This document shows positions 28,901 to 35,345 of a DNA stretch of 64,000 nt, piece by piece (the stretch's first letter is position 1; each line of letters starts with the position of its first letter). The notes under the pieces were generated by a model. The model saw only the letters and a program-made list of their open reading frames with translations. It ran no database searches and was not told the DNA's origin. Made by a program: the position numbers and the translations under genes. Source of the DNA: Planctomycetota bacterium (lineage in GTDB: Bacteria > Planctomycetota > B15-G4 > SIAN01); the NCBI GenBank assembly GCA_016795285.1, contig JAEUIC010000005.1, positions 124,001-188,000 of the forward strand, written 5' to 3'.

Positions 28901-29176
28901 GAAGGGGCGCTGCTGCTGATGGGATGGCGCGATGACCGCGGGGAGCTCACCGCCGAGCGCGCGGCGACGGCGCTGGAGCACGACCTCGCCGCGGCGGCAC
29001 GCTCGGCTCCGCGCTCGATCGTCTTGTGGCGCGTGAGCGAGTCCGAGTCGCGCGATCGCGACGGCGACATCGCCGCGACGAGCGCCCCATCGCCGCTCGA
29101 CCCATCGTTGCCAGCGGCGGCGGCGTTCGCGCGGTTCGCGGCGGCGCTCGAGCGCGGCGAGTTCGCCCACAAATAG
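25928..29176 (+). CDS. Large secreted glycosidase-like multidomain protein
   Basis: A 1082-residue protein with a signal peptide (RLRWLLLLLALFMSGG). Region 1 (about 45-330) looks like a GH99/DUF5010-type barrel: ATWYGWQQWPDRHLG at its start and SWNQCEDGSALQPTLESG at its end, comparable to the SWNEWHEGT-IEP motif of that group, but with Gln where the acid is usual. Region 2 (about 420-540) is a beta-rich module. Region 3 (about 545-760) resembles a second clan-A-like barrel (ARWLRFEVEWGTLE). Region 4 (about 800-1080) has a class I amidotransferase-like alpha/beta part and a terminal beta region. The ATG at 25940 is an alternative start. Substrate is unknown, and the missing acid in region 1 leaves activity uncertain. 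Confidence 0.65.
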   Translation: MIAAMRPRRLRWLLLLLALFMSGGRGLPQAARRTDAPALDGRPLFAATWYGWQQWPDRHLGTPDAPLPRSVVAPSACDPTRVEWHRRELDAAAAAGLDALLLANVPAPTPFEALLRALARALEQRAAEGAPPVRVGLLLDPFFTALEQAGGEGSASLAPLDLREQATRAAFCAPLDLFFALIPPPHRALLHERPLVVVAGDALVAAAPQDLFESLEQEGAVRWGASPWFVVEQSWQLPDRAQWRRRATLFGLQRSGAVATLGAGFLDGEAARGLIRPPASRAQFLADAAPLLRVPRGELDLLLFDSWNQCEDGSALQPTLESGTRYAGAIRRLREAWERGAAGGVAADRTGDAAATALLRDFSADSLTPNAPLLERAYAPDRAVALADHVEWRADGGGEGLALRAIAPAPAAEAARFVETPESAAALDLPQAGTTLRFELAAPFRTARADRFTIECEAVALGAAPPALEVRVGERRVALAATGTATPLESWSTRDLATFELHVASPCALRRLRITRVSDALPSGGAGLDHPTLFARFADGGARRAEALAELSRARPLGARWLRFEVEWGTLEQGGVLRDETVAALVEWLRAVRAAELEPIVALTAPPADALPIAAHAERCVDFVTALLGRCDESLRLLELFPRGNLPGGFAPAPDLVGQMRVQRQVAARLHADFPRVALLFGASRGNDPAYWQAIEGLREPYSHDAAALELDASLGRRGSATFARSLAELATTARRGGPQRPLLLSVDAEPPLRATDDDPLRPLAARCLTAALERIGRALPPTAPLHLLDPGELPRVAGVTTARARDWLAATGRPVVVAELPELLAAVNGEAARVVAIGSGEWWPLELLDALPGWLDRGGLLVSLGGLPAGRAARRRTDGSFEEAGSERAPAWREELGIARWRPRGGGEAPAASDPRLRGATLAAGLTFPALLLPTEAALPAEFAAWFDRRAGAPRDPRGLHRYDALVQRVAADGSALGDGVALLQYAGGREGALLLMGWRDDRGELTAERAATALEHDLAAAARSAPRSIVLWRVSESESRDRDGDIAATSAPSPLDPSLPAAAAFARFAAALERGEFAHK

Positions 29177-29178
29177 CG

Positions 29179-29200
29179 AAGGGAGCCACGAGGCTCCCTT
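29179..29200 (+). terminator. Perfect 9-bp hairpin just after the stop
   Basis: AAGGGAGCC (29179-29187) and GGCTCCCTT (29192-29200) form a perfect stem with the loop ACGA, three bases after the stop codon of the large secreted protein. The A/T ends of the stem give two Ts at the 3' side, but no long T-run follows. The position makes transcription termination the simplest reading. Confidence 0.65.
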
Positions 29201-29259
29201 GTGCTATGCCTTGATGCCCCACTCTGAGTTACCTAGCGACCAAGGCGGGTCGCTCCGAT

Positions 29260-29341
29260 TCTTGAGTTCGTGATGTCCTGAGTTGGTGATGCCCGGAGTT
29301 CGTGTGTCTCGAGTTTGCGGGTGGTTCGAGTTCGTGGATGG
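29260..29341 (+). repeat. Degenerate 15-18 bp tandem repeat, five units
   Basis: Five adjoining units share the core GAGTT(C/G/T)G: 29260-29275, 29276-29291, 29292-29306, 29307-29324 and 29325-29341. The first two are 16 bases long and differ at only two positions; later ones drift in length and sequence. The array is G/T-rich on this strand and lies outside genes. Confidence 0.6.
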
Positions 29342-29388
29342 CAGCGACTACGTCGCTGCTTGCAGTCGCGTTCGACCAACGGCTTCGA

Positions 29389-29427
29389 TCACCGTCGTCG
29401 TTCACCGTCGTCGTTCACCGTCGTCGA
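29389..29427 (+). repeat. Three tandem copies of a 13-bp unit
   Basis: The unit TCACCGTCGTCGT occurs at 29389-29401 and 29402-29414, and with a final A at 29415-29427. The copies adjoin exactly. No coding frame uses them convincingly. They follow the degenerate 16-bp array by about 50 bases. Confidence 0.85.
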
Positions 29428-29719
29428 TCGATTCGTCGTTCGGGCCTTGCTACGCGCCCGTGGTTCCTGTGTTGGAGTGAGACCGATTCCTGCCGAGAAA
29501 CTTCCGTCACGAGCGGCCGTCGTGCGAGTCGCCGTCCGGCGCAACCGTTGGAACCGAGACGCGCTCGCGCGCGAACCGCGCTCCGCCACGCCACCGACCA
29601 CGGGCACCAGCGCGACCGATGCCGCTCGTGAACTTCGATCGAACATCGATACGGCGCCGAAGCGCTGCGGTTCCATCCCGGCGCCACGCCGTCGCCACGC
29701 GCTGCTCCGAAGCGGCGCG

Positions 29720-30496
29720 GTGCACGCGCTGCTGCTCCTGCTGCTGGCGCTCACCGCCGCCTGCAGCAGCGCCCCTCCGCCGCCGCTCGGCTGGCGCGGC
29801 CCCTACGACCTCGACGCGGTGCGCGCCTTCCTGCGCCGCGCGCCCGGCGTCGAGGCGGCGCGCACCCCGCCGACCTCGGTCGTCACCCGCTCGCGCGTGC
29901 TGCTCTATCCGGCCGATGGCAGCGCGCCGGTCGAGGCGACCTTCACCCTCTGGCTGCGCGGCGAGCTGCAGGAGCGCCGCGAGATCGTCACCGCGCCGCC
30001 GCTCGATCGCACGGTGCTGCAGGTGATCGACGGCGACCGCTTCCTCGAACTCGAACAGGGCGTCCCGACCGGCCGCGACCTGCGCGACGAGCTCGCGGTC
30101 CATCGGCGCTACCGACGACTGCTCGCCGACTTCCTCGCCGACGACGGCGCCGGCAGCGGCGGCGGCGCCCCGGTCGAGCTGGTCGAGGCGGCCGGAGCCG
30201 AGTCGCGCACCACGATCGTCCTCGAGCAGCGCACGCCCGACGCCGCGCGCTGGCAGCTCTGGTTCGACGCGACGAGCGGCCTCCTGCGCCGCATCCGCCG
30301 CCTCACCCGCGATGGCGCCTCCGAGCACGTCGACGAGGACGTGCTGGACGATCACGCCCGCTTCGACGGCCGCGTCCTGCCGCGCCATCAGGTGACGTGG
30401 CGCGACGGCCGGCGCGTGATGGAGTCGTGGCTCCAGGAGCGCGTGGAGGGCGAGGCGCTCGCCGACGACTGGTTCGCGCTGCCCGCCGGCCGCTGA
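29720..30496 (+). CDS. Probable lipoprotein of unknown function
   Basis: About 258 residues from the GTG at 29720. The N-terminus is hydrophobic (VHALLLLLLALTAAC) and ends in a cysteine that fits a lipobox, followed by SSAPPPPLG. The mature part is beta-rich with patterns such as TFTLWLRGELQERREIV, VLQVIDGDRFLEL and WQLWFDATSGLLRRIRR, reminiscent of LolA/LppX-type lipoprotein folds; that likeness is weak inference. The start is uncertain, because basic residues that normally precede a signal peptide lie upstream (RRRHALLRSGAV) with only a CTG at 29702 or a distant GTG at 29522 available. Pseudopilin-like genes follow 180 bases downstream. Confidence 0.65.
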   Translation: MHALLLLLLALTAACSSAPPPPLGWRGPYDLDAVRAFLRRAPGVEAARTPPTSVVTRSRVLLYPADGSAPVEATFTLWLRGELQERREIVTAPPLDRTVLQVIDGDRFLELEQGVPTGRDLRDELAVHRRYRRLLADFLADDGAGSGGGAPVELVEAAGAESRTTIVLEQRTPDAARWQLWFDATSGLLRRIRRLTRDGASEHVDEDVLDDHARFDGRVLPRHQVTWRDGRRVMESWLQERVEGEALADDWFALPAGR

Positions 30497-30675
30497 GATC
30501 CGCGAGGGGCTCCCGGTGCGCCCCGGACGAACGGCCGCCCCCGGAACCTCTTTCCGGGTCGCGCGCGGCAGCGTCGACTGCAGTGGCGCGCGCCGTTGCC
30601 GATAGGCGATGCGAGGCCACCGTCTCCTCCGCGGGACGCGCCTCGCACTCGCACCACACGGCACGACACCTGGGC

Positions 30676-31050
30676 ATGAACCACCAACGATCGGCACGCG
30701 CTCGACGCGGCGCCTCCCTGCTGGAGGTGCTGGTCGCCGTCGCGATCCTGCTGCTCACCTCGCTCGGCCTGGCGCACGCCTTCACCTCGGCGGGCCTCGC
30801 CTCGAAGGTGTCGGAGCGCGACAGCGCAGCGCGCCAGTCGATCGAGCAGATGATCGACGACCTCGGCTCGGTGCCGACCTCGCAGCTCCTGTCGTGGAAC
30901 GGCGCGTTGCGCGACTTCGGCAACCACACGGCGAGCCTCGCCGTGCGCAACGTCTCCACGCGCCTCTTCCTGGTCGAGGCGGTGGCGATCGACGATGCGA
31001 CGGGCGCCGTGCTGGCGACCATCGCCACCTTCCGCGCGGCGGAGTCGTGA
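30676..31050 (+). CDS. Type IV pilin-like (pseudopilin) protein, PilV/GspI-like
   Basis: A 124-residue protein starting with a short basic leader, then the prepilin peptidase site RG/ASLLE with glutamate at position +5 and the hydrophobic helix LLEVLVAVAILLLTSLGLAHAF. This is the class III signal of type IV pilins and type II secretion pseudopilins; PilD-type peptidase would cut after the glycine. The remainder is a small globular domain. The ATG at 30676 gives the correct leader length, while the frame upstream to 30397 overlaps the lipoprotein gene. The next pseudopilin gene starts one base after its stop. Confidence 0.85.
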   Translation: MNHQRSARARRGASLLEVLVAVAILLLTSLGLAHAFTSAGLASKVSERDSAARQSIEQMIDDLGSVPTSQLLSWNGALRDFGNHTASLAVRNVSTRLFLVEAVAIDDATGAVLATIATFRAAES

Positions 31051-31051
31051 G

Positions 31052-31711
31052 ATGAACGCACCGCGCCATCGTCGCTGCCGCGGCCAGTCGCTGGTCGAGA
31101 CGACCGTCTCGGCAGGCGTCGTGATGGTGCTCGCCGGCGGCCTCTTCTCGATGCTGAGCGACTCGGGCGCGATGTTCGGCGAGAGCGTCCGCGTCGAGCA
31201 GCAGCGGCGCGAGGTCGACGCCGCGCTGGCGCTGCTCTCCCGCGACCTCGAGCAGGCGGCGGCCGACTCGCTGGTGATCGACGGCAGCCAGCCCGACGGC
31301 GACACGGTGCGGTTGACGTTGCCGCTCGATCTCGCCGCCTCGCCGCCCACCTTCGGCGCGATCGTCACCACCGACGGGCGCGCCGTCGCGCACCTCGGCG
31401 CGCAGGTCGAATGGTCGACGCGCGCGACCGAAGGGCGACCGTCGCGCACGCTGGTGCGGCGCGTCGTCGCGGCCGATCAGCGCACGCTGCTCGAGGAGCA
31501 GGTCCTCTGCAACGACCTCGACCTCGTGCGCACCGACGGGACCAAGAGCTTCGTGGTGGCGCGTCCGGCGAACGGGCGGACGGTCGAGCTGACGCTGCGC
31601 CGCCTCTCGTTCGTCGGCGCGGACGAGCGCGGCGACGACGGCTCGTCGTCGAACGGCACCGCGACGCGCTGCCACGTGCAGTCGGCGAGCGTCCGGATCC
31701 TGAGTCGCTGA
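31052..31711 (+). CDS. Type IV pilin-like (pseudopilin) protein, PilW/GspJ-like
   Basis: A 219-residue protein with a basic leader and the site RG/QSLVE, again with glutamate at +5, followed by the helix TTVSAGVVMVLAGGLFSML. The globular part contains EVDAALALLSRDLEQAAADS, a feature often seen in PilW/GspJ minor pseudopilins. It begins one base after the previous stop and is followed directly by the PilX-like gene. The order minor pilin, larger minor pilin, PilX-like protein matches minor pilin operons of type IV pili and type II secretion systems. Confidence 0.85.
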   Translation: MNAPRHRRCRGQSLVETTVSAGVVMVLAGGLFSMLSDSGAMFGESVRVEQQRREVDAALALLSRDLEQAAADSLVIDGSQPDGDTVRLTLPLDLAASPPTFGAIVTTDGRAVAHLGAQVEWSTRATEGRPSRTLVRRVVAADQRTLLEEQVLCNDLDLVRTDGTKSFVVARPANGRTVELTLRRLSFVGADERGDDGSSSNGTATRCHVQSASVRILSR

Positions 31712-31752
31712 GCATGGGGCCGGCGCGCACGGCGGCGCCGCGGGGGGACGCG

Positions 31753-33699
31753 ATGGACGGGGAACGCGATCGAACGGCGGTGCGGCGCGACGCGCGCGCG
31801 CACGAGCGCGGCGGCGTGCTGATCGTCGCGCTGGTCGCCATGGTGCTGGCCGTGTCGCTGGCGTTCGCCGCGACCTCGCTCTCGACGGCGCGGCGCAGCG
31901 ACGTGGCGCGCGACGAGCGCGACCTGCAGGCGCGCGCGACCGCCGAGGCGGGCGTCGAGCGGGCGATCGCCTGGGCGGCGGAGCTGGCGGCGCTCGACCC
32001 GGCGGCCCCCTTCGCGGCGCTCGATGCGCTGGCCGGGCAGACGGCGGCGGACGGCTCGCCGCTCCCGTTCGTGCTGGCCGACGGCGAGCTGCTGGCCGGC
32101 GCCGAGCGCAGCTACGGCCGCTTCACCGTGACCGTCGCGGCGCGCGCCGATGGCGCCGCCCGCGAGCTGCGCATCACCTCGACCGGCCACGTCCCCGATC
32201 CCGACGCGCCGCTCGCGAAGGCGACCGCGCACGCGCTGGTCCGCCTCGCGCCGCGCACCGCGCCGGGACTCGAGTTCGCCTACTTCGTGAACCACTGGGC
32301 GTGGCTCTACAGCAGCCGCATCAACGTCACCGGCAACGCCGGCAGCAACGGCCAGTTCGACTGCGGCGACAAGTCGCCCGGCCTGTTCGGCACGCCGCGC
32401 TACCGCTCGGTCGCGCTCGCCGATCCGGCCCACCCCGACCTGGTCGGCTACCTCGACGACAACGGCGACGGCGTCACCGACGGCAGCGACGGCGGCGTCT
32501 ACGCGGCCTGGGACATCGTCCGCAGCAGCCGCGCGCGCGGCATGGGGGCGTTGACGCAGAACCAGCACGCGTTCGGCGCGCCGTTCGAGATGCCGCAGCT
32601 CGCCGACCTGCGCGGCTACGAGGCGGCCGCGCTGGCGGCGGGCGCTTCGGTGAGTCTCGCCGGCGGCATCGACGCGAGCGGCGCCCCGCTGCCTCCCACC
32701 GAGCTGATCGACGCGGTCGCGGGCGACGAGTCGGGCGAGCCGCAGCACGTGGTGCTGATCGGCACCGCCGAGCAGCCGATCGTGCTGGACGGACCGGTCG
32801 TGGTGCGCGGCGACCTCATCATCAAGGGCGTGGTCACCGGACGCGGCTCGATCTACGCCGGCGGCAACATCTACATCGCCGACGACCTCACCTACGCCAA
32901 CGCGCCGAGCAGCTGGACGGCGCCGTCGATGGGCGAAGCCGATCTCGAGGCGTGGCTCGCGGCCGAGCACGATCGCGACTTCTGCGGCCTCTTCGCCCGC
33001 GAGAGCGTGGTGATGGGCGACTTCACCGATGCCACGTGGCGCACCTGGGTCGACCGCTGGCTCGACGATCCGCTGAACGAGTCGAGCGAGGACGCCGGCC
33101 TCGACGGAGTGCCCGGCACGCGCGACGGCAAGGACGCGATCCCCGGCACCGCCGACGACGACCTCCTCGAGGGCGACGACACCTGGACGGTCGAGCGCTA
33201 CACGCAAGCGCACGCCGACGCCGGGATCCTGCCGGCGGGGAAAGCGGTCGGCGATCCGATCCCCGGCACCGGCGAGGACGTCGATGGCGACGGCGTCGAG
33301 GACGGCGCGCTGACGCTCGACGACTTCGACCTCGCGGCCGCGCTCGACAGCGGCGAATGGGGCGGGAACCTGCCGGCGGGCGTCACCGACTTCGCGGATC
33401 TGGCGACCACGCAGCTCTCCACGATCGAGGCGGCCGTCGCCACCAACCACGCCGCCGCGATGGCGAGCTTCGACTTCGCCAACAACTTCAACCTGCGCGG
33501 CTCGCTGGTCGCGCGCGTCGAGGCGATGATCGCGGCCGCTCCGAAGATGAACTTCACGATCGACCTCAGGCTGCTCGGCGGCGGCATCCACCCGGAGCTC
33601 CTGCCGCAAGTGCTCGCAGCGCCGCAGATCGTCGCGTGGCAGTGGAGCGGCGAGGACCTCCACGCGCTGCTCGCCGCTGCCAAGGGACCGACGCCATGA
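31753..33699 (+). CDS. Large PilX-like surface protein with Ca-loop-like motifs
   Basis: About 648 residues from the ATG at 31753, which has a GGGGGAC site; an ATG at 31714 is an alternative. It opens with ERGGVLIVALVAMVLAVSLAFAAT, a PilX-N-type membrane segment lacking the usual glutamate, followed by a helix with QARATAEAGVERAI as in PilX proteins. The large body is beta-rich with a bactofilin/adhesin-like VVVRGDLIIKGVVTGRGSIYAGG run. Two Asp-rich loops, DDNGDGVTDGSD near residue 235 and DVDGDGVEDG near 509, resemble EF-hand or dockerin calcium loops, and a PGTRDGKDAIPGTADDD segment lies between them. PilX proteins of 150-200 residues are usual, so this is a strongly expanded form, perhaps an adhesive tip. 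Confidence 0.75.
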   Translation: MDGERDRTAVRRDARAHERGGVLIVALVAMVLAVSLAFAATSLSTARRSDVARDERDLQARATAEAGVERAIAWAAELAALDPAAPFAALDALAGQTAADGSPLPFVLADGELLAGAERSYGRFTVTVAARADGAARELRITSTGHVPDPDAPLAKATAHALVRLAPRTAPGLEFAYFVNHWAWLYSSRINVTGNAGSNGQFDCGDKSPGLFGTPRYRSVALADPAHPDLVGYLDDNGDGVTDGSDGGVYAAWDIVRSSRARGMGALTQNQHAFGAPFEMPQLADLRGYEAAALAAGASVSLAGGIDASGAPLPPTELIDAVAGDESGEPQHVVLIGTAEQPIVLDGPVVVRGDLIIKGVVTGRGSIYAGGNIYIADDLTYANAPSSWTAPSMGEADLEAWLAAEHDRDFCGLFARESVVMGDFTDATWRTWVDRWLDDPLNESSEDAGLDGVPGTRDGKDAIPGTADDDLLEGDDTWTVERYTQAHADAGILPAGKAVGDPIPGTGEDVDGDGVEDGALTLDDFDLAAALDSGEWGGNLPAGVTDFADLATTQLSTIEAAVATNHAAAMASFDFANNFNLRGSLVARVEAMIAAAPKMNFTIDLRLLGGGIHPELLPQVLAAPQIVAWQWSGEDLHALLAAAKGPTP

Positions 33700-34202
33700 C
33701 TCGATCGATCGCGCGTCCGCTTCTGTCCGTCGCGTGGGCCTTCGGCGCGCTGCTCGCCTCGCCGAGCGCAGCAACCGGCCAGGAGCTCGCGGGGTCGCAC
33801 GCGACCACGCCGGCCGAGGAGCGGCGCCTCGCCGAGCGGCAGCGCGGGCTCGGCGGGCGCGACGACCTCTCGGGACTCGGGTCGCGCGGGCCCGAGCGGG
33901 TCGCGGTGGCCGCGCAGCAGCTCGACCCCGTGGCGGAGCGCGCGCTGGCGCTGGCGCTCCACGCGGGCACGCCGGCGCTGGTCGCGAAGGGGCGCGCTCC
34001 GGCGAGCCGCGCGGCGCTGGCGAGCGGCACCGCCCCGCTGCCGATGCGCGGGTTCACGCCGCCGTCGATCGGCTACGGCGTGATCGCGGTGCTGGCGCTC
34101 GGCGGGCTCCTGGTCGGAGCGCGGCGCCATCGGTCGCGCGTGATCGTGGCGAGCGCGTTCGACCGGCTCACGGTTTCGGAGAGCGGGCGCGTCCCTCGCT
34201 GA
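33696..34202 (+). CDS. Small exported membrane protein of the pseudopilin cluster
   Basis: A 168-residue protein of unknown family. It has a signal peptide (RPLLSVAWAFGALLASPSAATG), a Glu/Arg-rich middle and a C-terminal transmembrane helix (IGYGVIAVLALGGLLVGARR) with a basic tail, so it should be held in the inner membrane with most of it outside. The start overlaps the PilX-like stop as ATGA. Its last 35 bases overlap the end of the leucine dehydrogenase gene on the other strand. Low-complexity sequence makes the reading frame less certain than its neighbours, but the overlap and the signal peptide support it. Confidence 0.65.
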   Translation: MTRSIARPLLSVAWAFGALLASPSAATGQELAGSHATTPAEERRLAERQRGLGGRDDLSGLGSRGPERVAVAAQQLDPVAERALALALHAGTPALVAKGRAPASRAALASGTAPLPMRGFTPPSIGYGVIAVLALGGLLVGARRHRSRVIVASAFDRLTVSESGRVPR

Positions 34203-35232
34203 CGATCGCCTGCGCCTCCTCGTCGGCGGCGCGGCCGGTCGGGATGCCCTGCCGCTTCGCCCGCTCGAAGACCGCGGCGAGCGAGCGGCTGATGCCGCGC
34301 ACGCGCTCCTCGGCGCGCTTCGCGTCGTAGCCGGCCGGCGACAGTTCCACGCTGATGTTGAGGATGCCGCCCGCGTTCACCACGTAGTCGGGCGCGTAGA
34401 GGATGCCGCGGCGCAGCAGCTCGGCGCCGTGGCGATCCTCGGCGAGCTGGTTGTTGGCGGCGCCGCACACCACCTTCGCCTTGAGCTGCGGGAGCGTGCG
34501 GTCGTTCAGGATCGCGCCGAGCGCGCACGGCGCGAAGACGTCGCACTCGACGCCGAAGATCGCGTCCTGCGCCACCGCCTTCGCCTGGAACTCGCGCACC
34601 ACGCGCTCGACGCGCGCCGGCTCGAGGTCGGTGACGATCAGCTCGGCGCCCGCCTCGTGCAGGTGCTTGGCGAGCCAGTAGCCGACGTGGCCGAGCCCCT
34701 GGATCGCGACCCGCTTGCCGCGCACCGAGCGCGAACCGACGAGGTGCTCGAAGCAGGTCTCGATCGAGACGAAGCAGCCGAGCGCGGTGAACGGCGACGG
34801 ATCGCCCGACCCCCCCACCTCGCGCGAGCGGCCGGTCACGTGCTTCGTCTCGCGGGCGATGACGTCGAGGTCGACGACGCTCGTCCCGACGTCCTCGGCG
34901 GTGATGTACTTGCCGCCGAGCGTGTCGATGAAGCGCCCCATCCAGCCGAGCAGCGCGTCGCTCTTGTCCTTCTTCGCGTCGCCGAGCAGCACCGCCTTGC
35001 CGCCGCCGAGCCCGGTGCGCGCCACCGCCGACTTGTAGGTCATGCCGCGCGCGAGGCGCAGCACGTCGGTCAGCGCATCGTCGGGCGAGCCGTACTTCCA
35101 CATGCGCAGGCCGCCGAGCGCGGGGCCGAGCGTCGTGTCGTGGACCGCGATGATCGCGCACCACCCCTGCTCCGGCTCCTCGGCGCGCACGACCTTCTCG
35201 TATCCGGCGACCGGGAGCTCGACGATCTTCAT
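34168..35232 (-). CDS. Leucine dehydrogenase family (Glu/Leu/Phe/Val dehydrogenase)
   Basis: A 354-residue NAD-dependent amino acid dehydrogenase, converting a branched-chain amino acid to its 2-oxo acid. Strong matches to Bacillus leucine dehydrogenase: LRLARGMTYKSAVA with lysine 67, GLGGGKAVLLG with lysine 79 (same 12-residue spacing as the substrate-binding and catalytic lysines), EDVGTSVVDLD, and a C-terminal Rossmann domain with GLGHVGYWLAKHL. The ATG at 35232 begins at the conserved N-terminus, nine residues inside a longer open frame. Leucine or valine preference cannot be set by eye. The gene is divergent from the dynamin-like gene. Confidence 0.92.
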   Translation of the reverse strand: MKIVELPVAGYEKVVRAEEPEQGWCAIIAVHDTTLGPALGGLRMWKYGSPDDALTDVLRLARGMTYKSAVARTGLGGGKAVLLGDAKKDKSDALLGWMGRFIDTLGGKYITAEDVGTSVVDLDVIARETKHVTGRSREVGGSGDPSPFTALGCFVSIETCFEHLVGSRSVRGKRVAIQGLGHVGYWLAKHLHEAGAELIVTDLEPARVERVVREFQAKAVAQDAIFGVECDVFAPCALGAILNDRTLPQLKAKVVCGAANNQLAEDRHGAELLRRGILYAPDYVVNAGGILNISVELSPAGYDAKRAEERVRGISRSLAAVFERAKRQGIPTGRAADEEAQAIVSEGRARSPKP

Positions 35233-35274
35233 GGCGGTTCCAGCGGTAACTTGGGGCACGCAGCCTGACGGCGA

Positions 35275-35288
35275 CCCGGGAAACCGGG
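35275..35288 (+). promoter_or_regulatory. GAAA-tetraloop hairpin upstream of the dynamin-like gene
   Basis: CCCGG (35275-35279), loop GAAA, CCGGG (35284-35288) forms a perfect 5-bp stem with a GNRA loop in the 113-base gap between two divergent genes. If it lies in the dynamin-like gene's leader it could stabilise or regulate the RNA. No clear -35/-10 pair was found around it. Confidence 0.3.
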
Positions 35289-35345
35289 AACCTTAGTAGG
35301 TCCGCGGAGGGGTCGCAAGGCGGCCGCACCGACCAGGAACCACGC

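Larger units (their letters stand above)
29201..29719 (+). other. Long intergenic region of lower GC content with repeats
   Basis: About 520 bases between the terminator and the next lipoprotein gene have no convincing gene. The first 230 bases are clearly less GC-rich than the flanks and carry two tandem repeat arrays listed separately. From about 29480 the composition returns to the genome's usual style. The frame of the downstream lipoprotein is open through most of it from 29315, but no ribosome site or signal peptide supports an early start. No tRNA fold was found despite GGTTCGAG-like words. Confidence 0.5.

Noticed and set aside
25883..29170. 1095-codon minus-strand frame opposite the large secreted protein
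   Set aside because: Antisense shadow. The plus-strand frame has a signal peptide, conserved-looking motifs and a terminator at its end.
29305..29345. tRNA-like GGTTCGAGTTC word suggesting a tRNA T-arm
   Set aside because: The flanking bases do not form a 5-bp T-stem and no acceptor or anticodon arms could be drawn; the word belongs to the degenerate repeat.
29260..29427. Possible CRISPR array
   Set aside because: Repeat units adjoin directly without spacers and are only 13-18 bases long; no cas genes are present.
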